From contig UBZP01000015.1 of assembly GCA_900469965.1 (NCBI GenBank), forward strand, positions 483,378 through 547,377: a DNA stretch of 64,000 nt. The letters are read 5' to 3'. Origin of the DNA: Hyphomicrobiales bacterium (lineage in GTDB: Bacteria > Pseudomonadota > Alphaproteobacteria > Rhizobiales > Rhizobiaceae). Both the position numbers and the translations under genes were made by a program. Below the pieces are notes generated by a model that saw only the letters and a program-made list of their open reading frames with translations, was not told the DNA's origin and made no database searches. Shown in pieces: positions 1 to 11,611 of this stretch (position 1 is the first letter of the stretch; each line of letters starts with the position of its first letter).

Positions 1-82
1 CGACCAGCGGCGCGCCGCGCTCCTTTGCGGCCGTCACTTCGTCGGAATAGGCAATCGGCAGGAGCGGGGTGGATCTGGTCAT
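1..82 (-). CDS. psuG: Pseudouridine-5'-phosphate glycosidase, N-terminal fragment
   Basis: Only the first 27 codons lie in the window; the gene runs leftward off the edge. The visible residues (MTRSTPLLPIAYSDEV then TAAKERGAPLV) match the start of the PsuG family, which splits pseudouridine 5'-phosphate into uracil and ribose 5-phosphate in the cytoplasm. A strong purine-rich ribosome binding site (GAGGAAGAGA) sits just upstream of the ATG at 82. It follows a PfkB-family kinase on the same strand by 64 bases, the usual psuK-psuG order, and the two identifications support each other. Because the fragment is so short, the call rests mainly on this context plus the N-terminal match. Confidence 0.72.
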   Translation of the reverse strand, partial: MTRSTPLLPIAYSDEVTAAKERGAPLV

Positions 83-146
83 CGTCTCTTCCTCGGATAT
101 CGTCGGCTTGCGGCCCGGTCGGCCCGTCTGCCGGGCCGCAAGGGTC

Positions 147-1094
147 TCATGACAGCATTTCCGCCTCGGGGACAAGCCCCGTCACGCGGGCGAGCAATTC
201 CGGCTCGAGTTCCTCGGCCACCGCGAGCGGCGAACGCACGGCGATCAGGGCGGCGGCCGCGCCCTGGCGCAGCGCCTGCGCCAGCGGCCGGCCGGCGAGA
301 TGGGCCGACAGGAAGCCGGAGGCGAGCGCGTCGCCGGCGCCGGTGACGTCGCCCAGGATCTCCAGCCGTGGCGGCGCCAGCATTACCGCCCCGGTCTCGT
401 CGAAGGCGATCGCCGCATCGCTGCCGCGGCTGATGACGCCGCGGGCGAGGCCGGCGGCGCGCAGCAGCGCCGGCCAGTCCTGCGGCCGGTCGGGCTGCGT
501 CTCAGTCAGTGCGCGGGCTTCCGCCTCGTTCATGAACAGGCCGGCCAGGGCCGGAAGGACGGGGCGGAGCCGGACTACCTTCGCCGGCGAGATGGCGATG
601 CCGAAGACCGGGCGGGCGTTCCGGCGCGCGGCGTCGGCGATCGCGGCGATCGTCTCCTCCGGCAGGTTGGCGTCGGTGAGGACGGCGCCCGTGGCCGCGA
701 ATGCCTCGCGCACGGCGCGCTGCTGCATGCGCCGCGGCGAGAACAGGCGGTAGAGTTCCATGTCGGCCAGCGCGATCACCAGGTTGCCGTCGGCCTCGAT
801 GATCGCGGTGTAGCTCGGCGTCGCCCGGTCGAGGAAGGTGAACGGCGTGTCCTCCACGCCGGCCGCTTCCGCCGCCGCCGCGACGATCTCGCCATCGGCG
901 TCGCCGCCGCGGGGCGCGATCAGCCGCACGGGGTGGCCGAGGCGGGCGAGGTTGCGCGCAGCATTGAAGACGCCGCCGCCGGCCTCGACGAACCAGCTGC
1001 CCGGATTGCTGGCGCCCGGCGCCGTCTGGCCATGGATGCGGCCGCGCCGGTCGACATGGGCGCCGCCGAGGGCGAGGATCCTGACGGCCGTCAT
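147..1094 (-). CDS. psuK: PfkB-family sugar kinase, probable pseudouridine kinase
   Basis: A 315-residue ribokinase-like (PfkB) kinase. The N-terminus MTAVRILALGGAHVDRRGR carries the start of the fold with its Gly-Gly turn, and the C-terminal part has the PfkB signature DVTGAGDALASG, whose Asp is the usual catalytic base. The proposed reaction is ATP-dependent phosphorylation of pseudouridine to pseudouridine 5'-phosphate, which PsuG then cleaves. I chose the ATG at 1094 because GGAGGG lies at proper distance upstream; reading further upstream adds only an arginine-rich extension. The substrate is inferred from the adjacent psuG start; the fold alone would also allow another nucleoside or sugar. 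Confidence 0.8.
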   Translation of the reverse strand: MTAVRILALGGAHVDRRGRIHGQTAPGASNPGSWFVEAGGGVFNAARNLARLGHPVRLIAPRGGDADGEIVAAAAEAAGVEDTPFTFLDRATPSYTAIIEADGNLVIALADMELYRLFSPRRMQQRAVREAFAATGAVLTDANLPEETIAAIADAARRNARPVFGIAISPAKVVRLRPVLPALAGLFMNEAEARALTETQPDRPQDWPALLRAAGLARGVISRGSDAAIAFDETGAVMLAPPRLEILGDVTGAGDALASGFLSAHLAGRPLAQALRQGAAAALIAVRSPLAVAEELEPELLARVTGLVPEAEMLS

Positions 1095-1251
1095 CGCCGC
1101 CCTCCGGCGGAGGCGCGATTCGTGCGGCGATCGCCGTCGCAACGGCCGGCGGCGCCGTGGTATACTGTCGAGCGGGCGCGCTGAAACGAAAACGGAACAC
1201 GCCCCTGAATATCAAGCCTAATCAATCGCATGGTGTGCTGTTGCCAAACGA

Positions 1252-1266
1252 GAACAAAAAGTGTAC
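1252..1266 (+). promoter_or_regulatory. Candidate LexA (SOS) operator of recA
   Basis: GAAC-N7-GTAC lies 60-75 bases upstream of the recA start. The alphaproteobacterial LexA operator is the direct repeat GAAC-N7-GAAC, so this site has one mismatch in the second half. An overlapping TTG-N11-CAA (1241-1257) also matches an earlier description of a rhizobial recA operator. Position and gene make autoregulated SOS control likely. Confidence 0.6.
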
Positions 1267-1325
1267 ATAGCGTCCATCGGCAGCTTCATTGCCTGTCTGG
1301 TCCCAATAACCTAAAGGTGGAGCAA

Positions 1326-2414
<1,089 letters not shown>

Positions 2415-2511
2415 TCGCCGGGGTCGGGCTCCGGGTGAGGAGCAGGTCCCGACCCGACTGATCCTCCGCAGCGAGCGGCGTCAGGTCTCTCCCGGTCCGC
2501 ATATTCATCGA

Positions 2512-2545
2512 AAAGCCGGTCTTCGCGAGGGCGAAGGCCGGCTTT
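2512..2545 (+). terminator. Hairpin terminator after recA
   Basis: Near-perfect stem: AAAGCCGG-t-CTTCGC pairs with GCGAAG-g-CCGGCTTT around a GAGG loop, 98 bases past the recA stop. A short T-containing tail (TTTCTCGT) follows. The remaining 296 bases to alaS hold no convincing gene; a TATGAT hexamer at 2825-2830 could be a -10 for alaS, but no good -35 is visible. Confidence 0.7.
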
Positions 2546-2841
2546 CTCGTCTGGACAGGGGAGAGGGCGGACGATAAAAGCCATCAGTTTTCCGAGGTCG
2601 GGACCGGGTTTTGCTGCATGGGGCGGGATTGGCCGGCCCCACGGCCCTGCCGGGGAGGCTTCTGCTCGACGGCTCTTGCCGGTCGGGCGGCGGGCTCGGC
2701 CGGCGCGCGGGCGCTGCGCCGGTCGCGGGACGGCCTCTCGCCGGCGGCGCGGGCAGCGGTCTGGATCGGTGCGAGCCGGTCGAATGTGTGGTTCAAGGCA
2801 GGGCTCGGCCCGAACGCCTGCAAGTATGATAGGGATGCAAG

Positions 2842-5505
<2,664 letters not shown>

Positions 5506-6214
5506 CGGGCCGGCGCTACGCGCGTCTTCACGCAGGACATGGGCGAGGCGACGGGAGCGGCGGGCATGCCGCCGCGAACTGTGGCTGTGACCGTGGTGCA
5601 GCGCGCTGGGGAACGCGCCACGGCGGTAAGATGGCCGTGGCGGAAATTTTCGGCACGTTGCCTTCTGACGGTAACAGTGCGTCCGTTCCTGCGACCAAGA
5701 GGCTCGGTCGACGGCGGGTCCACGACAGCATCCGTGAGAGAACCGACGGCGAACCGAGGAAACCGCCAGCGGCGAGACCGAGGAATCCCCATGTCAGCGC
5801 TCCGGCGAGCCCGTGGCTTTCGCAGCCGATGCAAGGACCGACCGCGGTAGTCGCCGTGATGTTCGATGCCGTCCATAGGATCCTGATGAGCGGGGCTGCG
5901 CCCCGGATGGTCTCAGGCTTGTTTTCGACCACGACGCATCAACGTCCCGAAATGTCTGTGTCTTCGGTTGTGGCGGGGAAAATCCATTCCTCCAGAGACG
6001 CGGGCGTCCCTCCGCCACGGTGGAACATCTGCGGTGCGCCGAACGCCGACGTTGCTCGGTCTCGCCAAGGTCCGGGATGGAACTGCCAGCAACCTGCCTG
6101 GGCGTCCGCGCGGCACGGGGCGGAGGGCGGCGAAGTGTCGTCCCGGGGCTTTCTTTCTTTGCGAAGTTTTCAGTGTTCGGTGCTAGCGTTCCGGCCACCG
6201 AAGAGGTGTGATTC
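5506..6214. other. 0.7 kb gap without a convincing gene
   Basis: Between alaS and the diguanylate cyclase gene there is no recognisable coding sequence. The best candidate is a leftward GTG-started frame (5932 to 5528, 134 codons) whose first half would encode a Gly/Ala-rich hydrophobic stretch (ALTWGFLGLAAGGFLGS) and whose second half is Pro/Arg/Ala-rich and looks like random high-GC translation. Several frames overlap here on both strands, none with a clear ribosome binding site. It may be a decayed gene, a small membrane protein, or regulatory DNA. Confidence 0.4.
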
Positions 6215-7444
6215 TTGCTCGACAACCTGATCAGCCTGCCGACCGTGTTGGTCTGCACTTTCCTTTCGACGCTCGTCGTCGCCATTTTCCTGGCGTTCCA
6301 CTGGCTGGCCGGGCGCGGTCGGCTGGCCGCAGGCTACTGGTGCGTGTCGATGTGGGTCGGCACGGCTGCGAGTGCCTTTCTCGGGCTGCGCGGGATCATT
6401 GCGCCCGAACTCTCGATCGGGCTCGGCAATGCGCTGGTGGCGTTCGGCTACAGCCTGACATGGGCCGGCTTCCGCGCCTTCGACGAGCGGCGCGTTTCGC
6501 GGTTGGCGGTCGCCGCCGGCCCCGCGGCCTGGGGCGCCGCCTATGTGCTTTCCGACAGCTTCGCCGCAGACATGAGCCTCCGGGTGATCCTCATGTCGGT
6601 GATCGTCTCGGCCTACTCGCTGGCGATGGCGCGCGAACTGCTGCTGGGCCGCAGGCGGGAGGCGTTGCCCTCGCGGCGGGTGATCGCACTGCTGCTGGCC
6701 ACGCACGCGGCGATCTATGCGGCGCGCATTCCGTTCGCACTGTTCGCGCCGGTCGCCGACGGCGCTGCGGTCTCTCCGTGGTTTGCGGCGTTTGCGCTCG
6801 AAATCTTCCTGCATACGCTGATCGTGGCGGTCTCCGTGCTCATCCTGCTCAAGGAGCGCAGCGAGTTCATCTTCCGCCAGGCGGCGCGCTCGGACGCGTT
6901 GACGGGCGTTCTGAACCGGGGCGCCTTCATGGAGGCGGCGGCGAGGGCGCTCTCCCGAAAACCCCAGGGCGGCGTGCTCCTGCTGCTCGATCTCGACCAC
7001 TTCAAGACCATCAACGACACCTTTGGCCATCAGGCCGGCGACAAGGTCCTCTGCCGCTTTGCCTCGGCGGCCATCGCACGGCTGGACGAGGGCATGGTCT
7101 TCGGGCGTTTCGGCGGGGAGGAGTTTGCGCTCCTTGTGCCCGATCAGGATCTCGACGAGGCGGTGACCTTCGCCGATCGCCTGCGGCAGGATACGGCGGC
7201 GCTGTCGGTCGGCCATTATGGCAGGCTGATATCGGTGAGCGTCAGCATCGGCGTGGCCTCGGCGCTGCTCTGCGAGGGCGACCTCGACACCCTGATCGCG
7301 GCCGCGGACTGCGCGCTCTACCGGGCGAAGGCGGACGGCCGGAACCGCGTCGGCGTTGCCGGGCCTGCCGAAAGCCTCATGCAGGTGGCGGGACGGATGC
7401 GGGAGGCGGACGCCGTCGCCGGCAACAGGTCGGTCGCGCTCTAG
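6215..7444 (+). CDS. Membrane-bound diguanylate cyclase (GGDEF)
   Basis: A 409-residue protein that should make cyclic di-GMP from two GTP at the inner membrane. The N-terminal half (residues 1-215) contains six or seven hydrophobic helices and no known sensor motif; the C-terminal half is a GGDEF domain (DALTGVLNRG at about 229, DLDHFKTINDTFGHQAGD, active-site loop GGEEF at 300-304). The residues at the inhibitory-site position before the loop are DEGM rather than RxxD, so product inhibition through the classic I-site is unlikely. The start is a TTG at 6215 with AGAGGTG correctly spaced; the in-frame GTG nine bases earlier is followed at once by a stop. Its TAG shares the CTAG at 7441-7444 with the stop of the convergent phosphatase gene. 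Confidence 0.9.
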   Translation: MLDNLISLPTVLVCTFLSTLVVAIFLAFHWLAGRGRLAAGYWCVSMWVGTAASAFLGLRGIIAPELSIGLGNALVAFGYSLTWAGFRAFDERRVSRLAVAAGPAAWGAAYVLSDSFAADMSLRVILMSVIVSAYSLAMARELLLGRRREALPSRRVIALLLATHAAIYAARIPFALFAPVADGAAVSPWFAAFALEIFLHTLIVAVSVLILLKERSEFIFRQAARSDALTGVLNRGAFMEAAARALSRKPQGGVLLLLDLDHFKTINDTFGHQAGDKVLCRFASAAIARLDEGMVFGRFGGEEFALLVPDQDLDEAVTFADRLRQDTAALSVGHYGRLISVSVSIGVASALLCEGDLDTLIAAADCALYRAKADGRNRVGVAGPAESLMQVAGRMREADAVAGNRSVAL

Positions 7445-8205
7445 ACAGGCGTTGCGGTCGGCGCCTTTTCGGCCTGCGTCGCAAGATGCTCCAGACCCTC
7501 GATCACGCCGTCGGCGCAGGCGTGCCGTGCCTGATAGTGCCGGGGCTCGCGTGCGACGAGCGTCCGCAGTTCCTCCAGTGCGTTGCCGACGACGATGCCG
7601 CGGACCGAGGGCAGCAGGAACATGTCGCGGTCGTTGCCGGTGTCGCCGGCGACGGCCACCTCGGCGAGGTCGATTTCGAGCTCCCGGCAGAGCCACTGGA
7701 GGGCTGCACCCTTGTTGGCGGTGCGCGGCAGCACGTCGAGATCGCGCTTGCTCGAATAGACGAGCCGCGCCGGTATGCCGGCCTGCGCGAGATTTTCCTC
7801 CAGTTCGGCGACGCGATCGTCGTCGGCGTCGTGCAGATGCCAGCTCAGCTTGTAGGCGTGCTGGTAGGCCTCGTCCTGCAACTGGATGCCGTCGACCTGC
7901 CGCATCACGCGCATGAGCGCGTCGCGGTCGAATGGGGCGCCGAGCGTCGCGCGGAAACGCCTGCGGCCGTCGTCGTCGAGCCGGCCGCCGATCATCGTTC
8001 CGACGCCGCCGATGATGAAGTCGGGATGCGGCAGGTCGGAGACGGCGAGCAGCGCCTCGATGTCGTCCACCAGCCGGCCGCTGTTGTAGACGAGGAGCGG
8101 ACGGGTTGCGGGATTATGCGCCTCCCAATAGGTGCGGAAGCGCTGCGTCGCCCGCCGGTCGCCGAGCAGGGTCCCGTCCAGGTCGGAAGAGAGAAGGCGG
8201 ATCAC
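7441..8205 (-). CDS. mfppB: Mannosylfructose-phosphate (sucrose-phosphatase-like) HAD phosphatase
   Basis: A 254-residue HAD-superfamily phosphatase of the sucrose-phosphatase type. Motif I is SSDLDGTLLGD at residues 6-16, with the nucleophile Asp and the acid/base Asp two residues later; motif II is VYNSGR; the C-terminal metal-binding motif is AGDTGNDRDM. It lies four bases after a glycosyltransferase that matches mannosylfructose-phosphate synthase. Agrobacterium encodes the same pair, which makes the osmoprotectant disaccharide mannosylfructose; this enzyme would remove the 6-phosphate. Sucrose-6-phosphate phosphatase is the main alternative, since the families are very close. Its stop codon overlaps that of the convergent cyclase gene. 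Confidence 0.8.
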   Translation of the reverse strand: MIRLLSSDLDGTLLGDRRATQRFRTYWEAHNPATRPLLVYNSGRLVDDIEALLAVSDLPHPDFIIGGVGTMIGGRLDDDGRRRFRATLGAPFDRDALMRVMRQVDGIQLQDEAYQHAYKLSWHLHDADDDRVAELEENLAQAGIPARLVYSSKRDLDVLPRTANKGAALQWLCRELEIDLAEVAVAGDTGNDRDMFLLPSVRGIVVGNALEELRTLVAREPRHYQARHACADGVIEGLEHLATQAEKAPTATPV

Positions 8206-8209
8206 GGTC

Positions 8210-9547
8210 TCAGTCCCCGTCGTTCCAGGGTTCGGCCCAGTCGTCGACGTCGAGCGCCTGGCGCATCGGGCGGCCCTCGACGAGGGCGATCAACTGCTGG
8301 GCGATGCCCGTCCAGGTGAACAGGCTGCGCGCCTTGTGCGCGCCCATCCGGGACAGGCGGCTGTAGAGGCGCGGGTGTTTCAGCGGCTTCATCATGGTGA
8401 TGCCGAGATCGTATTTGTCGAACGGGTCGGCAAAGAGCGCATGACGCCCGTAGCTAACCGAGCGGAACAGGCCGCCGTGGATGGTGATGATGGTCGGCGT
8501 GCCGCTCGCCATCGCCTCGATCGCCGTCATGCCGAACGGCTCGTAGCGGCTGGAAAGCACGAACAGATCCGCGGCGCGATAATAGTCGGGCAGGTCGTCG
8601 TCGGAGACGAAGCCGGAAAAGTCGATCCGGTCCTCGAGGTCGCGGTCGCGCGCCAGCTGCTTGAGCTGGTCCAGGATCGCCGTTTCCTGCGCGTCGAGCG
8701 TCTCGCCGCCGAGCGCCAGGTGGAGGCGCGCCTCCGGTTCCCGCTCGGCCAGCACCGAGAAGCCCTCGATCAGCAGATCGTAGCCCTTGTTGGTCGCAAG
8801 TCGCCCGAGGGCCAGCACCGTCTTGCCGCGGAAGCCGAAGCGCTGGCGGGCCATTTCGCGCGATGCCGAGGAGACGGGGAAGAAGCGGTTGTCGTCATAG
8901 CCCGGCGGGATCATGTGGACCCGTTCCGGCTTCAGCCCGTAGTCGTTGATCAGCATGTCGAGCTGGATCGGCGTCGTGGCGATGACGAGGTTGCAGCTGC
9001 GATAGACGATCAGCTCGTGCTTGATCCGATCGGAGAAATTGAACTCCGCCTCGAAGGTGTCGGCCTTGTCGGGGTAGTCGGTCTCCATCTGCCGCTTCTT
9101 CCAGATCCCGAGCGAATGCGGCGTGTGGATGTGCGGGACGGCGAGCGCCTCCGACAGGCGCTGTCCGGCCACGCCCGCATCCCAGTAGTGGCTGTTGATG
9201 AAGAAATATTCGAGACCGTTCGCCCGGATGAAGCGGATGGCCGCTTCGCACCAGGCCATCAGGTGGTTGTGCAGGTATTCCTTCGGGATGAAATCGCGGC
9301 CGCCGCAGGGAATGCGCACGACCCGAACGCGGTCGTCGACCTCGTCGAACTGAGGCTGATCTTCGAACTGGCGCGTGTATATGTCGACCAGAAATCCGAG
9401 CCGGCCAAGTTTCTTTGCAAGTTCCAGAACATAGACGACCTGGCCGCCTGTATCGGCAGCGCCCAGGGGAGGATTTGCTGCAACATAGCCGTGCGTCGAG
9501 ACGAGGGCTATTCGAGGGAGGGTTTCATTTTCATGTTTTTCAGTCAT
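8210..9547 (-). CDS. mfpsA: Mannosylfructose-phosphate synthase (GT4 glycosyltransferase)
   Basis: A 445-residue retaining GT-B glycosyltransferase of the sucrose-phosphate-synthase type, close to the length of the Agrobacterium MfpsA. The N-terminal lobe has the glycine-rich acceptor loop (PPLGAADTGGQVVYV) and HTPHSLG; the C-terminal lobe has the nucleotide-sugar site (ALGRLATNKGYDLLI) and the E-x7-E motif in EPFGMTAIEAMASGTP. The expected reaction is GDP-mannose plus fructose 6-phosphate to mannosylfructose 6-phosphate. It forms a two-gene operon with the phosphatase that follows. The start ATG at 9547 lacks an obvious ribosome binding site, so the N-terminus could shift slightly. Donor preference (GDP-mannose versus UDP-glucose) is inferred from the family, not visible. 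Confidence 0.82.
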   Translation of the reverse strand: MTEKHENETLPRIALVSTHGYVAANPPLGAADTGGQVVYVLELAKKLGRLGFLVDIYTRQFEDQPQFDEVDDRVRVVRIPCGGRDFIPKEYLHNHLMAWCEAAIRFIRANGLEYFFINSHYWDAGVAGQRLSEALAVPHIHTPHSLGIWKKRQMETDYPDKADTFEAEFNFSDRIKHELIVYRSCNLVIATTPIQLDMLINDYGLKPERVHMIPPGYDDNRFFPVSSASREMARQRFGFRGKTVLALGRLATNKGYDLLIEGFSVLAEREPEARLHLALGGETLDAQETAILDQLKQLARDRDLEDRIDFSGFVSDDDLPDYYRAADLFVLSSRYEPFGMTAIEAMASGTPTIITIHGGLFRSVSYGRHALFADPFDKYDLGITMMKPLKHPRLYSRLSRMGAHKARSLFTWTGIAQQLIALVEGRPMRQALDVDDWAEPWNDGD

Positions 9548-9658
9548 ATCGACCGACTAGGATAGGGCGCGTCGGCGAGCCTTCAACCCCGAGACGGGCA
9601 TTTTATGACGCCGTGCGGGCAGGCGATATACTCGAAGACCCTGCATGAAGCTCTGTGG

Positions 9659-9686
9659 CGGCGGCCGGCGTCGCGGCCGGCCGCCG
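9659..9686 (-). terminator. GC-rich hairpin after the MFS gene
   Basis: An 11-bp perfect stem (CGGCGGCCGGC with its complement, six-base loop) lies 23 bases beyond the leftward MFS stop codon. It has no T-run, so it may act as a Rho-assisted or mRNA-stabilising end rather than a classic terminator. Confidence 0.4.
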
Positions 9687-9708
9687 TCTCCCGTCGGTCG
9701 CGCGGCGA

Positions 9709-11004
9709 TCAGGCCGCTTGCGGCGTCAGCTTCACCGATCCCGGGCGACCGAGGAGCAGGACCGAGACGGCCGCAAGCACACACATCACGCCGGCGATCT
9801 GGAGTGCGGGCATGTAGGTGTCGAAGTCGCTCCGGAAGTAGCCGGCACCGAAGGCTGCGGTCGCAGCACCCAGCTGGTGGCCGGTGAAGACCCAGCCGAA
9901 GACGAGGCCGGCCTTCTCGCGGCCGAAGTTCTCGGCGGCGAGCTTGACGGTCGGCGGCACGGTCGCGACCCAGTCGAGGCCGTAGAAGACGGCGAAGATC
10001 GACAGTTCCACGAAGCTGAAGCCCGAGAGCGAGAGGTAGATCAGCGACAGGCCGCGCAGGCCGTAGAACCAGAACAGCAGGAAGCGGTTGTCGTAGCGGT
10101 CCGAAAGCCAGCCGGCAAAGATGGTGCCGACGAAATCGAAGATGCCGATCACGGCCAGCGTGCCGGCGGCGGTGACGGCCGCCATGCCGAAATCGCCGCA
10201 GATCGAGATCCAGTGGGTCTGGATGAGGCCGTTGGTCGACAGGCCGCAGACGAAGAAGGTTCCGAACAGCACCCAGAAGGCCGGATTGCCGGAGACGCTC
10301 TTCAGCGTTGCCAGCGGCGAGACGAGGGTGGCGAGCAGCTTGTGATCCTGCTTCGGCGGCGTCGCGATCGCGGTCTCGCCATAGGCCGGCAGGCCGACAT
10401 CGGCGGGATGGTCACGCATCAGCAGGAGCACGAGCACCATGGCGAGCGCGATGACGGAGACGGCGAGCGCAAGGGCCATGCGCCAGCCATAGGCTTCGGT
10501 CAGGGCGGCGAGCACCGGCAGGAAGACGAGCTGGCCGGTGGCGTTGCTCGCCGTCATCAGTCCGACGACGAGGCCGCGACGCTTGGAGAACCAGCGGCTG
10601 GCAACGGTGGCACCCAGCACCAGCGCGGTCATGCCGGTGCCGATGCCGATAACGACGCCCCAGAGCAGGAGGAGCTGCCAGACCTCCGTCATGAAGAAGG
10701 AGGCGGCGATGCCGAACAGGATCAGGCCAAGGGCGGTGGTGACGACCTGGCGGATGCCGAAGTGGTTCATGAAGGCGGCCGCGAAGGGGCCGAGCAGGCC
10801 GAAGAGCACCAGGCGCACCGCCATGGCGGTGGAGATGTCGGCGATGTCCCAGCCGAATTCCTGGTGCAGCGGCTGGATCATCACGCCGGCGGAGCCCATG
10901 GCGCCGGCAGTCGCCAGCATGGTCAGGAACGTGGTCGCCGCGACCACCCACCCGTAGTGAAGGTTCCGGCGGGCCATCCATCCGGCGAGGCTTGTGGAGA
11001 GCAT
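9709..11004 (-). CDS. Major facilitator superfamily transporter (monocarboxylate/OFA-like)
   Basis: A 431-residue inner-membrane protein with about twelve hydrophobic helices in two sixes, opening with NLHYGWVVAATTFLTML. The GWVV start, the motif HFGIRQVV after helix 2 and the central RDHPADVGLPAYGE loop resemble oxalate/formate-antiporter and monocarboxylate-type MFS proteins; the substrate cannot be read from sequence. I took the ATG at 11004 because AAGGAAAGGG precedes it; longer in-frame readings add an Arg-rich tail. It lies 95 bases downstream of a MarR-family repressor gene on the same strand, and two palindromes related to the one at that repressor's own start lie in the gap, so induction by an aromatic or organic acid ligand of the repressor is likely. 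Confidence 0.85.
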   Translation of the reverse strand: MLSTSLAGWMARRNLHYGWVVAATTFLTMLATAGAMGSAGVMIQPLHQEFGWDIADISTAMAVRLVLFGLLGPFAAAFMNHFGIRQVVTTALGLILFGIAASFFMTEVWQLLLLWGVVIGIGTGMTALVLGATVASRWFSKRRGLVVGLMTASNATGQLVFLPVLAALTEAYGWRMALALAVSVIALAMVLVLLLMRDHPADVGLPAYGETAIATPPKQDHKLLATLVSPLATLKSVSGNPAFWVLFGTFFVCGLSTNGLIQTHWISICGDFGMAAVTAAGTLAVIGIFDFVGTIFAGWLSDRYDNRFLLFWFYGLRGLSLIYLSLSGFSFVELSIFAVFYGLDWVATVPPTVKLAAENFGREKAGLVFGWVFTGHQLGAATAAFGAGYFRSDFDTYMPALQIAGVMCVLAAVSVLLLGRPGSVKLTPQAA

Positions 11005-11047
11005 GTTCAAAATCCCTTTCCTTTTCGCCGCACACCGGCGGATTGAT

Positions 11048-11084
11048 GCGGGTATCTGCCCGTTTTTTCTGGGCATATACCCGT
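11048..11084 (-). promoter_or_regulatory. Two tandem MarR-type operator candidates before the MFS gene
   Basis: GCGGGTATCTGCCCGT (11048-11063) and CTGGGCATATACCCGT (11069-11084) are imperfect copies of the palindrome GCGGGTATATACCCGC found at the start of the marR-type gene. Their starts are 21 bases apart, two helical turns, so two repressor dimers could bind the same DNA face. They lie 44-80 bases upstream of the MFS start codon. Confidence 0.65.
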
Positions 11085-11099
11085 TTCTGGCCAAATTTC

Positions 11100-11501
11100 T
11101 TAGAGAGCCGCGAGCAATTCCTGCAGCTGCCTGGTCTTGTCGGGACCCAGCCGGGCCTCGATGTCCTCCTGCACGCCGTCCCACAGCGGCGCGCCCTGGG
11201 TAAGGATCGCGCGGCCGAGCTCGGTGACGGTCAGCACGGCCTCGCGCTGGTCCTCGCCGTGGCCGATCGCCACCATGCCCATGCGTTCCAGAACCTTGGC
11301 GTTGCGGCCGACGGTCGAGCGGTCGAGCTCGACGCGGGAGGCGAGATCCGTCAAAGATACCGGCGCCAGGCGGTTGACGTTCCTCAGAAGGCTGAACTGG
11401 CCGATATTCACGCCGAGCGGGGCCAGCGCCTCGTCGTAGTAAGACGAGACCTTTCGGGAGGCCTTGCGCAGCAGAATGCAGTGACAGGTATCGCTGGACA
11501 T
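11100..11501 (-). CDS. MarR-family transcriptional regulator
   Basis: A 133-residue winged-helix regulator of normal MarR length. The dimerisation helices flank a DNA-binding region with VSLTDLASRVELDRSTVGRNAKVLERMGMV (recognition helix near LDRSTVGRNAK) and the wing DQREAVLTVTELGR. The N-terminus MSSDTCHCILLRKASRKV has two nearby cysteines (residues 6 and 8) that could sense oxidants or electrophiles. The ATG at 11501 lies four bases from a perfect 16-bp palindrome and no ribosome binding site is visible, so the message may be leaderless. Two related palindromes precede the downstream MFS gene; the simplest reading is a repressor controlling itself and that transporter. Confidence 0.88.
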   Translation of the reverse strand: MSSDTCHCILLRKASRKVSSYYDEALAPLGVNIGQFSLLRNVNRLAPVSLTDLASRVELDRSTVGRNAKVLERMGMVAIGHGEDQREAVLTVTELGRAILTQGAPLWDGVQEDIEARLGPDKTRQLQELLAAL

Positions 11502-11504
11502 GTC

Positions 11505-11520
11505 GCGGGTATATACCCGC
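11505..11520 (-). promoter_or_regulatory. Perfect palindromic operator at the marR-type gene
   Basis: GCGGGTATATACCCGC is a perfect 16-bp palindrome ending four bases before the regulator's ATG. Its centre TATATA could itself serve as a -10 hexamer, which would put the transcript start almost on the ATG and let the repressor block its own promoter. Confidence 0.7.
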
Positions 11521-11559
11521 AACGCTTCCGGCGCAAGATGGCGGAAGCGGAAAATGAAA

Positions 11560-11580
11560 GACCCGGCGCGAGGCCGGGTC
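11560..11580 (-). terminator. Intrinsic terminator of icd
   Basis: Read leftward, GACCCGGC-CTCGC-GCCGGGTC forms an 8-bp stem followed by TTTCATTTT, 32 bases after the icd stop. It separates icd from the marR-type gene. Confidence 0.8.
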
Positions 11581-11611
11581 CTTCGGATGCGGTCGACGAC
11601 GATCGCTTGGA

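Noticed and set aside
1230..1325. Upstream extension of recA by 32 codons
   Set aside because: The residues are Cys/His-rich and unlike any RecA N-terminus; the operator lies within this stretch and the ATG at 1326 has a good ribosome binding site.
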